The notes beneath the pieces were generated by a model that saw only the letters and a list, made by a program, of their open reading frames with translations, had not been told where the DNA came from and made no database searches. Positions 47,668-57,279 of a stretch of DNA of 64,000 bases are shown here, piece by piece (the first letter of the stretch is position 1; the number at the start of each line of letters is the position of its first letter). Made by a program: the position numbers and the translations under genes. This DNA is from Actinacidiphila sp965342175 (lineage in GTDB: Bacteria > Actinomycetota > Actinomycetes > Streptomycetales > Streptomycetaceae), in NCBI RefSeq assembly GCF_965342175.1, contig NZ_CBDRBL010000011.1, forward strand, positions 1 to 64,000, read 5' to 3'.

Positions 47668-50600
47668 TCAACGCCCGGACTCAGGTGGGCAGAGGTTGAA
47701 AGGCCGGTCCTCGTCCCCTTCCATCACGAGAGTGATAGTGCGCCCGAGGACAGCGGCGAGTTTATTCAAGAACAGAATTTCCGGCAGCTTCGGACCGTGG
47801 TCGGTATCCAGCCGGACGGCCGTGCCGCCGCGCCCCCCGCGCGGCATAGCGAGGATGTCCCTGATATTCCGGGCTGCTTGTTCCGCGAGGTCGGCCATGC
47901 GTTCCTCCGTCACCGGCCCGGCCTGAAATTCGTCTGCGGCTGCAGACGTCATCCTCATGACCTGCCCGAATTCGAACCCTGCGGTGTGGCGTACTTCCTT
48001 GTCCCGCGTGTTGTTCGGCTCCGGCTCGAGTACTCCCGGATCGGCGGCGGTATTGCCGGGTCCAGCGAGCGCCGTGTCCATTTCAGCCGGCACCGTGACC
48101 GGCGACACGGCGGGCGCGGGCACCACTGCCGGAGGCCGCCGGGTGGTCGTGAAGAGCCAGGCGGGAGGAGTCTCCGTCACCCGCAGCAGGGTTTCGCCGG
48201 TGACCCACCGGCGCCCCCGGGGGCCGCCCACCTCCACGACGGCGACAGCACGGAGCAGGTGGCCCGTCAGTCCCTCGCCCTGCGCGTTCACCATCGGCGT
48301 ACCGAAACGCAGCAGTTCACGTCGGTTGCTGCTGATGGCGGCGGTCTGGCCGAAACGAGGATGGTCGCCGCCGGTCGGCACCGTGAACGTGCCGCGGTCC
48401 GCGGAACCGTATGGCGAGGAGACCCCGAAGTTCGTTTCGAGCACGAGGGTGCTGTCGACCTGGGATGTGAAACCGTCGGTCGCCGAAGCGATATGGTCGA
48501 TGGCGGTGTCCTTGCTCGTGACCTCCTTTCTCACCACGAAGATCTTGACGCTCATCTCGGTCTGCGAGTGGGTTGCGCGCGGACGGCCGACAAAGGCGGC
48601 GACCCCGCCCGGTTCCTGCAGAGTGATTCTCCCCTTGGCCGCCAGGGTGGCGATTCGGATCATCAGCCCCTCGCCGGACCGGGTGTTCTGCGCACGCAGA
48701 TCCTGCCGCAACGACGGGTCCACCTCACGCAGCGCCTGGGTCAGCAGATCCAGGCCGGTGAATTCGTAGATCTCGAACGGACGGCTGGGCACCCAGGGGC
48801 CTGCGGCGAGCAGCGTCCGCAACTCCGGAGGAACCTCCATCTCGACGACCAGGCTGCCCTGGGGCGGCTCCGAGAGTACGGATTCCCGGGGGTCGCTCCT
48901 GAACAGCAGGGGTTCCGTCGTCCGAGCCTGGTCCGCGCCGGTGACCGTGCCGTCTGCGACAGGGGCGACGGGGGCCTCCGCTCCGTTGAACCGCAGGCTG
49001 ACCTCGGCGGGCACGGACTTCCTGGTGTGCCTGATGACGGTGTGCTGCTGCTGCCCGCTGAGCAGGGACACCACCGCGGAGGGGTGAAGAACGCTTCGCA
49101 CCGCTGTGCCGACGATGCGGACGAGCAGCGCTTCCTCCAGGGGCCGGGTGCTGACATCGATGACGTACTCGTACGGTACACGGCTGAACTCGACGGTCGA
49201 GCCGAAAGTCCGTTGCCAGGCCCGTCGCTCACGGGTGGAGCTCGCGGTCTGCGCAACGGAGTTCACCCGGCCGGTGGTCAGCGAGAACTTCGGACGGTGG
49301 CCGCCCGTGGTCTGTCCTGCGGGGGCGGCGGTGAACAGATGGCTGCTCGACCGCGTACCGCTGATCTGCGTGGCACCCGGGATGTGGAGAGCGCCGCCGT
49401 CGCCGTTGGTGTGACCGTAGATGTTGTCCATACCGCTGGTGCTGGTGACCGTCCGGCCCCGGATGCCCTCCAGGTCGGCGGTCGGATCCGGCCGGGCCGA
49501 CAGGGCGACCTCCACCAGCTGCGGGCCGAGCCAGGAGAAGTGGACGAAGTGGAAGACGGAGCGGCCGTCCGGGCCGGCGTTGGGCAGGGTCCGCAGCCCC
49601 ACTGAGCCGGTGGCCTCGTTGATGCGTGTCAGCACGCCTTCGACGTAGGCGGGATCTCCTGGCCGGGTCACACCCTGCGCGTGCTCCTCCACCACGTCAC
49701 GCAGGACGTCCCGCAGGGCGTTGCGCCCTTCGCGGAGGTGGACCTCGGTCACCACGGCGAAACCGAGAGTGCCACGGCCGCTGCCCTCCTGCCGGTACCA
49801 GGACGGCAGCATCCTGTCCGGCGTGGCGGCGGCGGGGATCTCAGCCTGTGCCGTCGCAGGGAGCAGTCGGGTCAACTCGGGGTGGTTCTGCAGGTCGTTG
49901 TTCATCAGGAGGAACTCGACCGCGTGGGGGACGTCCAGCACCGTCGTCTGCTCCAGACGGGGGGCCGTCTTGACCACGCCTGCCAGCGTCCGCCCGGCTG
50001 CCACGACGGTGACGACGTAGTGCGCGTCCGCGGCGAAGCGGTGCGCGACCGTGGTGTCCTCGCTGGTGACGCGGAAGACGCCCGTGTTGTCGAGTGCGCC
50101 GACGCCCTCGGCGGAGGTGGTGGCGTACTGGTAGCTGCCCGACGGTGTGAACGACCCCGCTCCGGCCTCGTAGCTTCCGGCCAGAGTCGCGCCGAATCTG
50201 TGGGAGGACTGGCCGGTGACGGTGGACATCGACGTGTTGGTGGACTGGAGCCAGCGCTCCGCGTCCATCTTGGGCGCCTGCGGGAGCACCTGCAGATTCG
50301 TGAGATAGCCGGTCACGCTGACGGTGATGACCGTGCCGCTCAGGAGGCCCGGGGTACCAAAACCCTCGACGTCATAGGAGTCGCGAAATATGCGCAAGGC
50401 GTTCGCGGCGATGTGCTGGGGCGACAGTGCGGCGTACACGGCTTCGCTCGCCATGGACTCCGGGTTGGCCGCGGGCTCGCCCACCGCGGCCTGCCACAGC
50501 CAGCGGCCGACTCCGGAGGCCTGGTCACCCACCCACTTCGTGAAGCCGTTCATCCCCCGCCAGACCGGGGACATGATCCCCGGTTCCTGGGGCACGACGG

Positions 50601-53600
50601 CTTGCCCGCGCCGGGGAGGGTAGGTGGCGGGCGGCGGCAGCGAGGAGGACGAGGTGCTCGGGGTTTCCCGCCTCGCCCCAGCTGTGTTCGTGGCGTCGTC
50701 CGGGTAGCGCCCCGGCAGGTCCAGGGGCTCCTGGGCCAGCCGGGCGGCTTCCTCCTCGATCTCGCCGAGCAGGCTGCGGACTGCCTTCTGCAGGTCGCCA
50801 CTGCCGCGGATGTCGGTGAAGAGCGCGGTCTCGGGTATCCGCAGGACGCCGGTGTCGTAGGTGCGCCCCGCGCGGGGCAGCGCCAGGCTCCGGGTGTCGG
50901 CGTCGGTGGAGCGTCTGGCCACCACCGGTCCGGGACGCGGTTGGGTGGGGGGTCCGTCGAGGGTCTCGTAAGTCGGGACGATCAACCGTGCGGAACCGTG
51001 CACCGGATCGAAGGCGGCACCCTCGCCATGGCTGTAGGAGATCGTCATCCGGAAGGTGACCGGGACCTTGAACCTCTGCACTCCGTTCTCCGTCGGACTG
51101 AGCACATAGTTCTCGAAGCCGCTGCCAAAGCCTGCGGCGTCACTTCGGCTCGTCTGCCGGCTGTACGTGTACTGCCCGGTGGCCGCCTGCAGCGGGAGGT
51201 TGCCGTGTCGGCCCAGCGGGTTGGTGACCGTCGCGCTGACCCCGGCGTTCCAGGCGTACGGCGTGTTGTTGAACTGCTCGTTGCCCACGATGGACGAGCC
51301 GATGTAGTTCAACGTCTGGACACCCGGGTAGCTCCACTCGTGCACCACCTGGTCGTCGCTGTTTCCACTGCCCTGTCCGTCGCCATGCCGGCGCTCCGCG
51401 GTGAGGGTCAGGACGACGCGTTCGGTCCCGGCATACGTGGGCTTCTCGAACCACACCTTGGTGCCGCCGTCGGGCATCTGGGGGAAGGCCGCCCGTAGCT
51501 CCAGACCGCTGCGCATCTGGTCGAGCTTGCGGGCGTTGACCAGCAGCATGGCGCGGCCGGCCTGGTCCGTCCTGACCGGACTCTCTTCGTCCGGCGGCAG
51601 GAAGTGGCGGTCGCGCAACCACTGCTCGGCTTGTGTGAACAACGGCTCGGCGCCTTCGACCCGCCCTACCGTCGTGGTGATTCCGAAGCTCCGCAGATCG
51701 CTCATCTTGGGCGGGAGATGCCTCGGTCCCTCCGGGGCGTGGCCGAGCGAGACCACCGACGGCACGAGCATGGGCAGCGGATAGGAGTGTCCGCCGTGCA
51801 TCGGTGTGCCCGGTGCGGCCTCGACGGGCCCGGCATCGGCACGGATCAGCGTCACACGCGCGTGGAGATCGGGCGTGACATGGAGCAGTGGCGCGGCGGA
51901 CCGCAGGGATTGCGCCGTACGAGCGCTTCCACCCGAGTTGAGCGTGTGGCTGGACTGGTGCAGCGCACCGCCTTGCGCGGTGATCTGACCGCTCCTCGGG
52001 GTGTCTTCCGAGCCCAGGTTCGCCCGGGACACGCCCAGGGTCACGCCGGCCCCCAGGGCGTTGGTGGTGGACGCGCTCACCTGCATGCGCGTGGACCTCA
52101 GGACATAGGACTCCAGAACCGTCTTCTCCGAGGTCGGCCCGGTGATGGCCTGAGTGTCGCTCAGGGTGCCGGTCAACCGCAGATACCCAAGGGCGTTGCC
52201 GGTCCGGTCATACAACAGGGGGGAGTTTACCGAGCCGTTGACCATGCTGATGACCGACGTGCGGAGCACGCCCTCGTCGAAGAACGCGCGCAGCGCATCC
52301 TCGGAAGCCTCCGACAGGTCCAGCGAGAAGGACGCCATCACGTCGGCGAAGAGCCGGTCGTGCTGAGGGAACGCCTCCACTCCGAACAACCGCTCGTCGG
52401 ACACGGCAAGTCGGGAGACGTCGGGGGGAACGGTCTCGGGCTTGCCGGGGTCTGCCACCGGCAGCGGATTGTCCTGGAGAAGGTAGGTGGGGAACCAGAC
52501 GACCAGGGGATCACCGCCGTCAGCGGTGACGGGTTGCCAGCCGTCGTCCGGGATCCGGCCGGAAACCAGTCGCCGCAAGGCGTCGCCGAGCCGCAGTTCC
52601 CATGTCACCTCGAAGTCGTACGGCCAGTGGCGACCCCTGCTCCGGAGGAATTGCATGGGTTGTGTCGTCGTACTCGCAGCCACGTTCGTCGCGAACTGGT
52701 TGTGTGTCAGGTTGAGGCTGAAGCCGACGGGTAGCGTCCACTGACCGCTCCCGGGAATCGGGAACGTGTGGTTGAAGGCGTAGGACATGACGCGGTGGTT
52801 GCTGGTGGCCGCGGTGTCACCCGTTTCAGCCATACCGATCGTCCAGGTCTGAGTCGCTACCGGAGGACCGTCGGGCATGGGATCGAGTTGTTCCGCCGAG
52901 GGGCCGGTCGCCCTCAGGCTCGCACGCAGGGAGATCGGGTAGCGCTTCCCCCGGTACTCCACGGTCAACGGAAGGCCGGAGACGCCGAGCAACCTGCCCC
53001 ATTCATAGCTGAGCAGGCGGTCGGTCAGTATGCGGTTCACCGAGAGCCGGAAAGCCTCGTCAGAACCTCGATCGCCCTCGACCCTGTCGATCACCTGCTG
53101 CCGCAGCATGGCCATCGTCGACTCCGGGACCGGCCCTATGTGCACCATGGCCTTGGTGCCCGTGTGCCTGGCTCCGAAGCTGAGCACGCTGGCGGGGATC
53201 GTCGGCTCGTCCTCCTCCGTGAGGTCGTCCGCAGGCCCTCCGCCGTTCTCGGCAAGGGGTGGATGAAGGGTTGACGCGGTGCTGGAGGCGGGAGTGGGAG
53301 GGAGGACGTCGGTGTCAGCGGTGACGTGGTGGTCGTACGGCTCCTCGGACACGTCCGGGAGGTGGGAGTGCGCTTCGGAGGGGAAGGTGCTCATCGGGGC
53401 CTCGATCCGCTCGCCTCCCCAGGGCGCCTCGAACTCCTGCGGAACGACCGGTGACCGGCGCCGGGCGGCCGGCACGACATCCGGGTCACCGAAGGCCGGC
53501 ACGAGTGGAGTGTTCCTTGCGGCGTCGGCAATGGTGGTGTTCACGCGCTGCTCCGCACCGCCTGCGGTCAAGGCTGCCAGTGCGGACTGAGGTGGTCCGA

Positions 53601-53793
53601 GGAATGCCTGCCCCGCCGTCCGGGCAGGCGGCACCGTCACCTGGGAGAGCACATCCCGGTACGCCTCGGCCAACAGTTGTCTCGCCCGGTTCACCGCGGC
53701 CTCGAGCGACTCACCCTGCAGCCGCTCCGCCAGGTCCCTCTCCAGCGGAAAACAGTCCTGTCCCTCACCGGCGACACCGCTGTTTGTTTTCAC
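47668..53793 (-). CDS. Giant repeat protein 2, about 2041 aa, paralogue of giant protein 1
   Basis: Start GTG 53793 (VKTNSG) is preferred, with GGAAGG 12 bases upstream; ATG starts further out are too close to or beyond that site. No signal peptide or membrane helix is seen. Residues 1-95 form a helical head, about 95-190 a Pro/Ser-rich acidic linker, about 200-1930 a long beta-type region, then a tail ending RPFNLCP. It parallels giant protein 1 throughout the beta region (LSLNLTHNQFATNV with LSLGLTHNELSLST; LRDRHFLPP with LRREGFLPP; DSYDVEGFGTPGL with GSYVVEGLTLPGL). It lacks the HExxH module and the coiled coil. Function unknown. The leading region 53795-53960 has an A/T-rich patch that may be its promoter. 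Confidence 0.8.
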   Translation of the reverse strand: MKTNSGVAGEGQDCFPLERDLAERLQGESLEAAVNRARQLLAEAYRDVLSQVTVPPARTAGQAFLGPPQSALAALTAGGAEQRVNTTIADAARNTPLVPAFGDPDVVPAARRRSPVVPQEFEAPWGGERIEAPMSTFPSEAHSHLPDVSEEPYDHHVTADTDVLPPTPASSTASTLHPPLAENGGGPADDLTEEDEPTIPASVLSFGARHTGTKAMVHIGPVPESTMAMLRQQVIDRVEGDRGSDEAFRLSVNRILTDRLLSYEWGRLLGVSGLPLTVEYRGKRYPISLRASLRATGPSAEQLDPMPDGPPVATQTWTIGMAETGDTAATSNHRVMSYAFNHTFPIPGSGQWTLPVGFSLNLTHNQFATNVAASTTTQPMQFLRSRGRHWPYDFEVTWELRLGDALRRLVSGRIPDDGWQPVTADGGDPLVVWFPTYLLQDNPLPVADPGKPETVPPDVSRLAVSDERLFGVEAFPQHDRLFADVMASFSLDLSEASEDALRAFFDEGVLRTSVISMVNGSVNSPLLYDRTGNALGYLRLTGTLSDTQAITGPTSEKTVLESYVLRSTRMQVSASTTNALGAGVTLGVSRANLGSEDTPRSGQITAQGGALHQSSHTLNSGGSARTAQSLRSAAPLLHVTPDLHARVTLIRADAGPVEAAPGTPMHGGHSYPLPMLVPSVVSLGHAPEGPRHLPPKMSDLRSFGITTTVGRVEGAEPLFTQAEQWLRDRHFLPPDEESPVRTDQAGRAMLLVNARKLDQMRSGLELRAAFPQMPDGGTKVWFEKPTYAGTERVVLTLTAERRHGDGQGSGNSDDQVVHEWSYPGVQTLNYIGSSIVGNEQFNNTPYAWNAGVSATVTNPLGRHGNLPLQAATGQYTYSRQTSRSDAAGFGSGFENYVLSPTENGVQRFKVPVTFRMTISYSHGEGAAFDPVHGSARLIVPTYETLDGPPTQPRPGPVVARRSTDADTRSLALPRAGRTYDTGVLRIPETALFTDIRGSGDLQKAVRSLLGEIEEEAARLAQEPLDLPGRYPDDATNTAGARRETPSTSSSSLPPPATYPPRRGQAVVPQEPGIMSPVWRGMNGFTKWVGDQASGVGRWLWQAAVGEPAANPESMASEAVYAALSPQHIAANALRIFRDSYDVEGFGTPGLLSGTVITVSVTGYLTNLQVLPQAPKMDAERWLQSTNTSMSTVTGQSSHRFGATLAGSYEAGAGSFTPSGSYQYATTSAEGVGALDNTGVFRVTSEDTTVAHRFAADAHYVVTVVAAGRTLAGVVKTAPRLEQTTVLDVPHAVEFLLMNNDLQNHPELTRLLPATAQAEIPAAATPDRMLPSWYRQEGSGRGTLGFAVVTEVHLREGRNALRDVLRDVVEEHAQGVTRPGDPAYVEGVLTRINEATGSVGLRTLPNAGPDGRSVFHFVHFSWLGPQLVEVALSARPDPTADLEGIRGRTVTSTSGMDNIYGHTNGDGGALHIPGATQISGTRSSSHLFTAAPAGQTTGGHRPKFSLTTGRVNSVAQTASSTRERRAWQRTFGSTVEFSRVPYEYVIDVSTRPLEEALLVRIVGTAVRSVLHPSAVVSLLSGQQQHTVIRHTRKSVPAEVSLRFNGAEAPVAPVADGTVTGADQARTTEPLLFRSDPRESVLSEPPQGSLVVEMEVPPELRTLLAAGPWVPSRPFEIYEFTGLDLLTQALREVDPSLRQDLRAQNTRSGEGLMIRIATLAAKGRITLQEPGGVAAFVGRPRATHSQTEMSVKIFVVRKEVTSKDTAIDHIASATDGFTSQVDSTLVLETNFGVSSPYGSADRGTFTVPTGGDHPRFGQTAAISSNRRELLRFGTPMVNAQGEGLTGHLLRAVAVVEVGGPRGRRWVTGETLLRVTETPPAWLFTTTRRPPAVVPAPAVSPVTVPAEMDTALAGPGNTAADPGVLEPEPNNTRDKEVRHTAGFEFGQVMRMTSAAADEFQAGPVTEERMADLAEQAARNIRDILAMPRGGRGGTAVRLDTDHGPKLPEILFLNKLAAVLGRTITLVMEGDEDRPFNLCPPESGR

Positions 53794-54183
53794 CGCACGC
53801 CACATCCTTCCCCATCGGGCGCCGCACATCCCCTGAGGAGACGCCAGCACCCGACCGCGCAACAAACGGACACCAGCAGCAAAAGAGGTCGGGGCTGAGC
53901 CGATCCACCGGACCCTCGATGGCCCTCCACGGTTCCCCGAACTTTAGTAAGCCTTTTTCACCTGGGGGAATAAGAGAGTGTTTCGCGTTTGTGAAGCGGG
54001 TCGGGTCAAGGGCGACCCGGCGTTCTGGTCCGGCCCGTGCGGACGACGGCCACCGGCTGATCCCAGCACAAAGGGAAACAGCCCGTGCGAGTGGAACGCA
54101 CGGGCCGGAAGCACTGGATTTACCCTGCTCGAGTGTGCAACTCCGATCTGCACTCGGGCGGGTGAGCGCACGCCTCGGCGTTT
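53794..54183. other. Gap between giant gene 2 and the Cds1-like gene, with terminator at 54081-54105
   Basis: No gene is supported. GCCCGTGCG (54081-54089) pairs with CGCACGGGC (54097-54105) around a 7-base loop, about 80 bases past the stop of the PLP-enzyme gene, a fair terminator for that minus-strand operon. The segment around 53940-53990 (TTTAGTAAGCCTTTTTCACC and neighbours) is clearly A/T-richer than its surroundings and may be the promoter of giant gene 2. Confidence 0.55.
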
Positions 54184-55329
54184 TCAGGCGGGGATGGCAC
54201 CGGTTTTCAAAAACCGTTCGAGCGCCTCCGTGTACGGCGCCGTCTGCAACCCCTGACCGGCCAGCCAGCCGTCGGAGTAGTAGGTGTCCAGGTACCGGTC
54301 ACCCGGATCGCAGATCATGGCGACGACGCTTCCCGAGCGACCCGTCGATCGCAATTCGCCGACAATACGCATCGCCGCCCACAGCCCCGTGCCCGTCGAA
54401 CCCCCGGCGCGTCGTCCGGTGAGGCGTTCCAGCATAGTCAGCGCGGCAATTGAGGCCGCATCAGGAACGAGCATCATGCGATCCACGATCTGCGGCAGGA
54501 AACTCGGCTCCATCCGGGGACGTCCGATCCCCTCGATACGGGAGCCGCCGGGACGCACGGTGTCCGGATCGCCGCTGACCCAGCCGTCGAAGAACGCCGA
54601 TTTCTCCGGGTCGGCGACGCACACCCGGGTGGAGCGCTCGGTATAGCGAACGTAGCGGGCGATGGTCGCCGAGGTCCCTCCGGTGCCGGCGGTGGTGACG
54701 ATCCACTCCGGCTCAGGATGCCGTTCCTTGCGCAGCTGGGCGAAAATGGACTCGGCGATGTTGTTGTTGCCCCGCCAGTCGGTCGCCCGCTCGGCATAGG
54801 TGAACTGGTCCATGTAATGGCCCCCGCTGACGGCGGCGAGCCGCGCAGCGGTCTCGTGGACCTCTGCCGCGGAGTCGACCAGATGGCATCGACCGCCTTG
54901 TTGCTCGATCAGCCGCTGCTTGGCACGGCTGGTGGAGCGCGGTATGACGGCGATGAACGGAACGCCGACAAGGGCGGCGAAGTACGCCTCGGAGACCGCG
55001 GTCGATCCGCTGGACGCCTCGATCACCGGACGCCCCGGGAGGATCCACCCGTTGCAGAGGGCGTAGAGGAAGAGCGACCGTGCCAGGCGGTGCTTGAGAC
55101 TGCCGGTCGGGTGGGTCGACTCGTCCTTGAGGTAGAGCTCGACGTCCCACTCCTCGGGGAGCGGCAGGCGCACCAGGTGCGTATCCGCCGAGCGGTGAGC
55201 GTCGGCGTGCAGCTTTCCCACGGCCTCGCTCACCCATGCCCGATGAACGTCGTTGCTGCGGTCCACGTCCAGTGTGGTGGCCGCGTCGGCTCCCGCTGCC
55301 GGGCGTGTGCCCGCATGCGCCTTAGACAT
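54184..55329 (-). CDS. PLP-dependent cysteine synthase-like enzyme, Cds1-type cysteine desulfhydrase
   Basis: This gene encodes 381 residues starting at an ATG that overlaps the upstream gene by 8 bases. It has the fold-type II PLP pattern: the Schiff-base lysine in HPTGSLKHRLA (about residue 79), the phosphate/substrate loop EASSGSTAVSEAYFA, and the PLP-phosphate Gly-loop TTAGTGGTSATIARY. The length and the GSTGTGLWAAMRIV segment match the Cds1/CysK-like family of actinobacteria, where Cds1 of mycobacteria degrades L-cysteine to sulfide, pyruvate and ammonia. Being coupled to an EgtC-like amidohydrolase and near an amino-acid importer points to catabolism of a sulfur compound rather than cysteine synthesis. 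That is inferred. Confidence 0.82.
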   Translation of the reverse strand: MSKAHAGTRPAAGADAATTLDVDRSNDVHRAWVSEAVGKLHADAHRSADTHLVRLPLPEEWDVELYLKDESTHPTGSLKHRLARSLFLYALCNGWILPGRPVIEASSGSTAVSEAYFAALVGVPFIAVIPRSTSRAKQRLIEQQGGRCHLVDSAAEVHETAARLAAVSGGHYMDQFTYAERATDWRGNNNIAESIFAQLRKERHPEPEWIVTTAGTGGTSATIARYVRYTERSTRVCVADPEKSAFFDGWVSGDPDTVRPGGSRIEGIGRPRMEPSFLPQIVDRMMLVPDAASIAALTMLERLTGRRAGGSTGTGLWAAMRIVGELRSTGRSGSVVAMICDPGDRYLDTYYSDGWLAGQGLQTAPYTEALERFLKTGAIPA

Positions 55330-56074
55330 CGTGCACCACCACGTCCCGGTTCTCCGCCGAGATCTCCATGACGCATCCCACGGGCGCCTGCCGGCTCACC
55401 GCGTCCGGCCGGAGCGCACCCTCCGAGCCGATCACCAGCCTGCCGCCCTCGGTGCGGTGGTAGAGGTCGAAGTACGTCGCGCCCCGCCGCTGGATGACCT
55501 CGGAGTCCGGGCTGTGCTCGTTGTACGCGAACAGACCGGAAGGTGTGAGCAGCAGGCAGTTGAGGCTGACGTATGCGTCCGCGAGCATGCGGATCTCCTC
55601 GGCGGTCCTGGCGACAGCCTTGGCCGGCGGTGTTCCCCTGTCGAGCAGCGTGCGGACAGCGAGGTAGTAGCGTTCGCTGTCGGTGTCGCCCTCCGCCGTC
55701 CTGAGCAGGTCCGGGTCGATGGACGTGTCGAGTATCTTCCTGGGGTTGAAGTCCCCGTTGTGCAGGAAAGCGGCTCTGGCGTCACCGAACGGATGGGTGT
55801 TGCCCTGGTGCACAGGCAGTCCGGGGCTGGCCATGCGGAGATGCACGACGGCCATGTCGGTCACGCAGGTGTCCAGCAAGGACCTGAGCTTGGCGCTGCG
55901 GTCTCCGCGCTCGGGTTCTTTCGTGATCCGGATCGCCCCGTGCGAGTCACGGTAGGCGACGCCCCATCCGTGCTCGTGCTCGCACGCCATGGCGAGAAAC
56001 GGTTCCAGGTCACCGGTGAGCAGTTCGCTCACCGGTGCGGGTCTGTCGGCGACGACGCCCAGGAAACGGCACAT
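55322..56074 (-). CDS. Class II glutamine amidotransferase, EgtC/YafJ-like
   Basis: This gene encodes 250 residues. The N-terminal Cys2 (MCRFLGV) would be the nucleophile after Met removal. Ntn-hydrolase motifs follow: VVHLRMAS and NTHPF (about residues 78-98), then FLHNGDF with the oxyanion-hole Asn-Gly-Asp. There is no synthase partner domain, as in EgtC, which removes the gamma-glutamyl group from hercynyl-gamma-glutamylcysteine sulfoxide, or YafJ. No egtB or egtD lies in the window. Together with the overlapping Cds1-like gene, it suggests cleavage of a gamma-glutamyl (or amide) thiol compound followed by C-S cleavage. Substrate unproven. Confidence 0.82.
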   Translation of the reverse strand: MCRFLGVVADRPAPVSELLTGDLEPFLAMACEHEHGWGVAYRDSHGAIRITKEPERGDRSAKLRSLLDTCVTDMAVVHLRMASPGLPVHQGNTHPFGDARAAFLHNGDFNPRKILDTSIDPDLLRTAEGDTDSERYYLAVRTLLDRGTPPAKAVARTAEEIRMLADAYVSLNCLLLTPSGLFAYNEHSPDSEVIQRRGATYFDLYHRTEGGRLVIGSEGALRPDAVSRQAPVGCVMEISAENRDVVVHDV

Positions 56075-56304
56075 GCGAGATCTCTTTCTGTTCTTCTGTG
56101 TGCGTCAGTGTGGTGAGGTGAATCGGTGGGCAGCCCTGGCTCGGGAGTCGCGAGGCTTCACGCAACGGCGACAGCCGGCAGGGCCCCGCCCGGCCGGGGT
56201 ACAACGGCCGCTTGCGTCGCCGGACAAGGCGGCAAGACGCAGCGGAGCTGCGGCGACCGACGACGCCACCAGGCGAGAGCCGTCGATCCGCGACGCCGCT
56301 CCGC

Positions 56305-57276
56305 CTATACGCGCGGGCTCTTACCGCCGATGCTCCGCTCCAGCCGTCCGGCGGCTGACGCCAGCGCGCAGTTGAGGACCACGTAGACGGCGGCCACCAC
56401 CAAGTAGGCCTGGACCACGGTGTGGTTGAACTCCCCGAGCACCTTGGCGGCGTTCAGCAGCTCCAGGAAGCTCACGACATAACCCAGGGTGCTGTCCTTC
56501 AGCAGCCGGATCAGCTGGCTGACCAGGGCCGGTGCGGTCAACCGCACCGCCTGGGGCACCACGACACAGCGCATCGCCGTCCAATGACCGAGGCCGAGGG
56601 CGTACGCCGCCTCGGTCTGACCAGGCGGCAGCGCACGGACTCCGGCCCGGAAGATCTCGGCGAACACCGCTGCGTTGGTCAGCACGATCGGCCACACCAA
56701 CTGCCAGAACAGCGGGACGTGCAGGTTCGCGCTGGGCAGGCCGAAAAGGAACGCGTAGATGAGCAGCAGCAGCGGAACAGAGCGCAGCACCTCGACGTAC
56801 ACCGACGCGGGCCATCGAAGCAGCGGCGTACGAGCCATGCGCGCCAGCGCCAGCAGAGCACCGCAGGGCAGCGCGATCGCACAGCTGACGAGCGTGACCT
56901 GGGCCGTCGCCCACAGCGCGGTCAGCAGGTAGCGAATGACCGGCCACTGGCCGAAGACACGCCACTTGTCCCCGTCCAGCTGGCCGTGGGCCGCGAACTG
57001 GTGCACCACCACCACCGCGGCGGCGGCGATACCGGCCAGCGAGACGGCGGTGCCCACCGCGATCCTCCGCCGGCCGCGCGGGCCCGGCGGGTCGAAGAGG
57101 CCTTCGTCCTCCCCTTCGAGTCGGGCGAGCACCGCGGGCACGGTCCGGAGGCGGGCCGCGCCGCGCCGGTTGGCCTTGGCTGACAGATCAGACGGCGCGG
57201 ACGGTGGTGAGTCCGCAGTCAGGTCCGCCCGTCCTGCCACCGTCCCGCCCGCAGGTGCGTTCAGTGAGGGGGTCAA
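56305..57276 (-). CDS. Polar amino-acid ABC transporter permease (first of two)
   Basis: This gene encodes 323 residues with an unusual 75-residue hydrophilic N-terminal extension before the first helix (VGTAVSLAGIAAAAVVVV). The rest is a HisM/GlnP-type permease: VTLVSCAIALPCGALLALARM, SVPLLLLIYAFLFGLP, and the EAA loop EAAYALGLGHWTAMRCVVVPQAVR. It starts 3 bases after the stop of the other permease, so both are cotranscribed and presumably form a heterodimer. It is followed by 230 bases before the amidotransferase gene, which may hold an internal promoter. Confidence 0.9.
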   Translation of the reverse strand: MTPSLNAPAGGTVAGRADLTADSPPSAPSDLSAKANRRGAARLRTVPAVLARLEGEDEGLFDPPGPRGRRRIAVGTAVSLAGIAAAAVVVVHQFAAHGQLDGDKWRVFGQWPVIRYLLTALWATAQVTLVSCAIALPCGALLALARMARTPLLRWPASVYVEVLRSVPLLLLIYAFLFGLPSANLHVPLFWQLVWPIVLTNAAVFAEIFRAGVRALPPGQTEAAYALGLGHWTAMRCVVVPQAVRLTAPALVSQLIRLLKDSTLGYVVSFLELLNAAKVLGEFNHTVVQAYLVVAAVYVVLNCALASAAGRLERSIGGKSPRV

Positions 57277-57279
57277 TGC

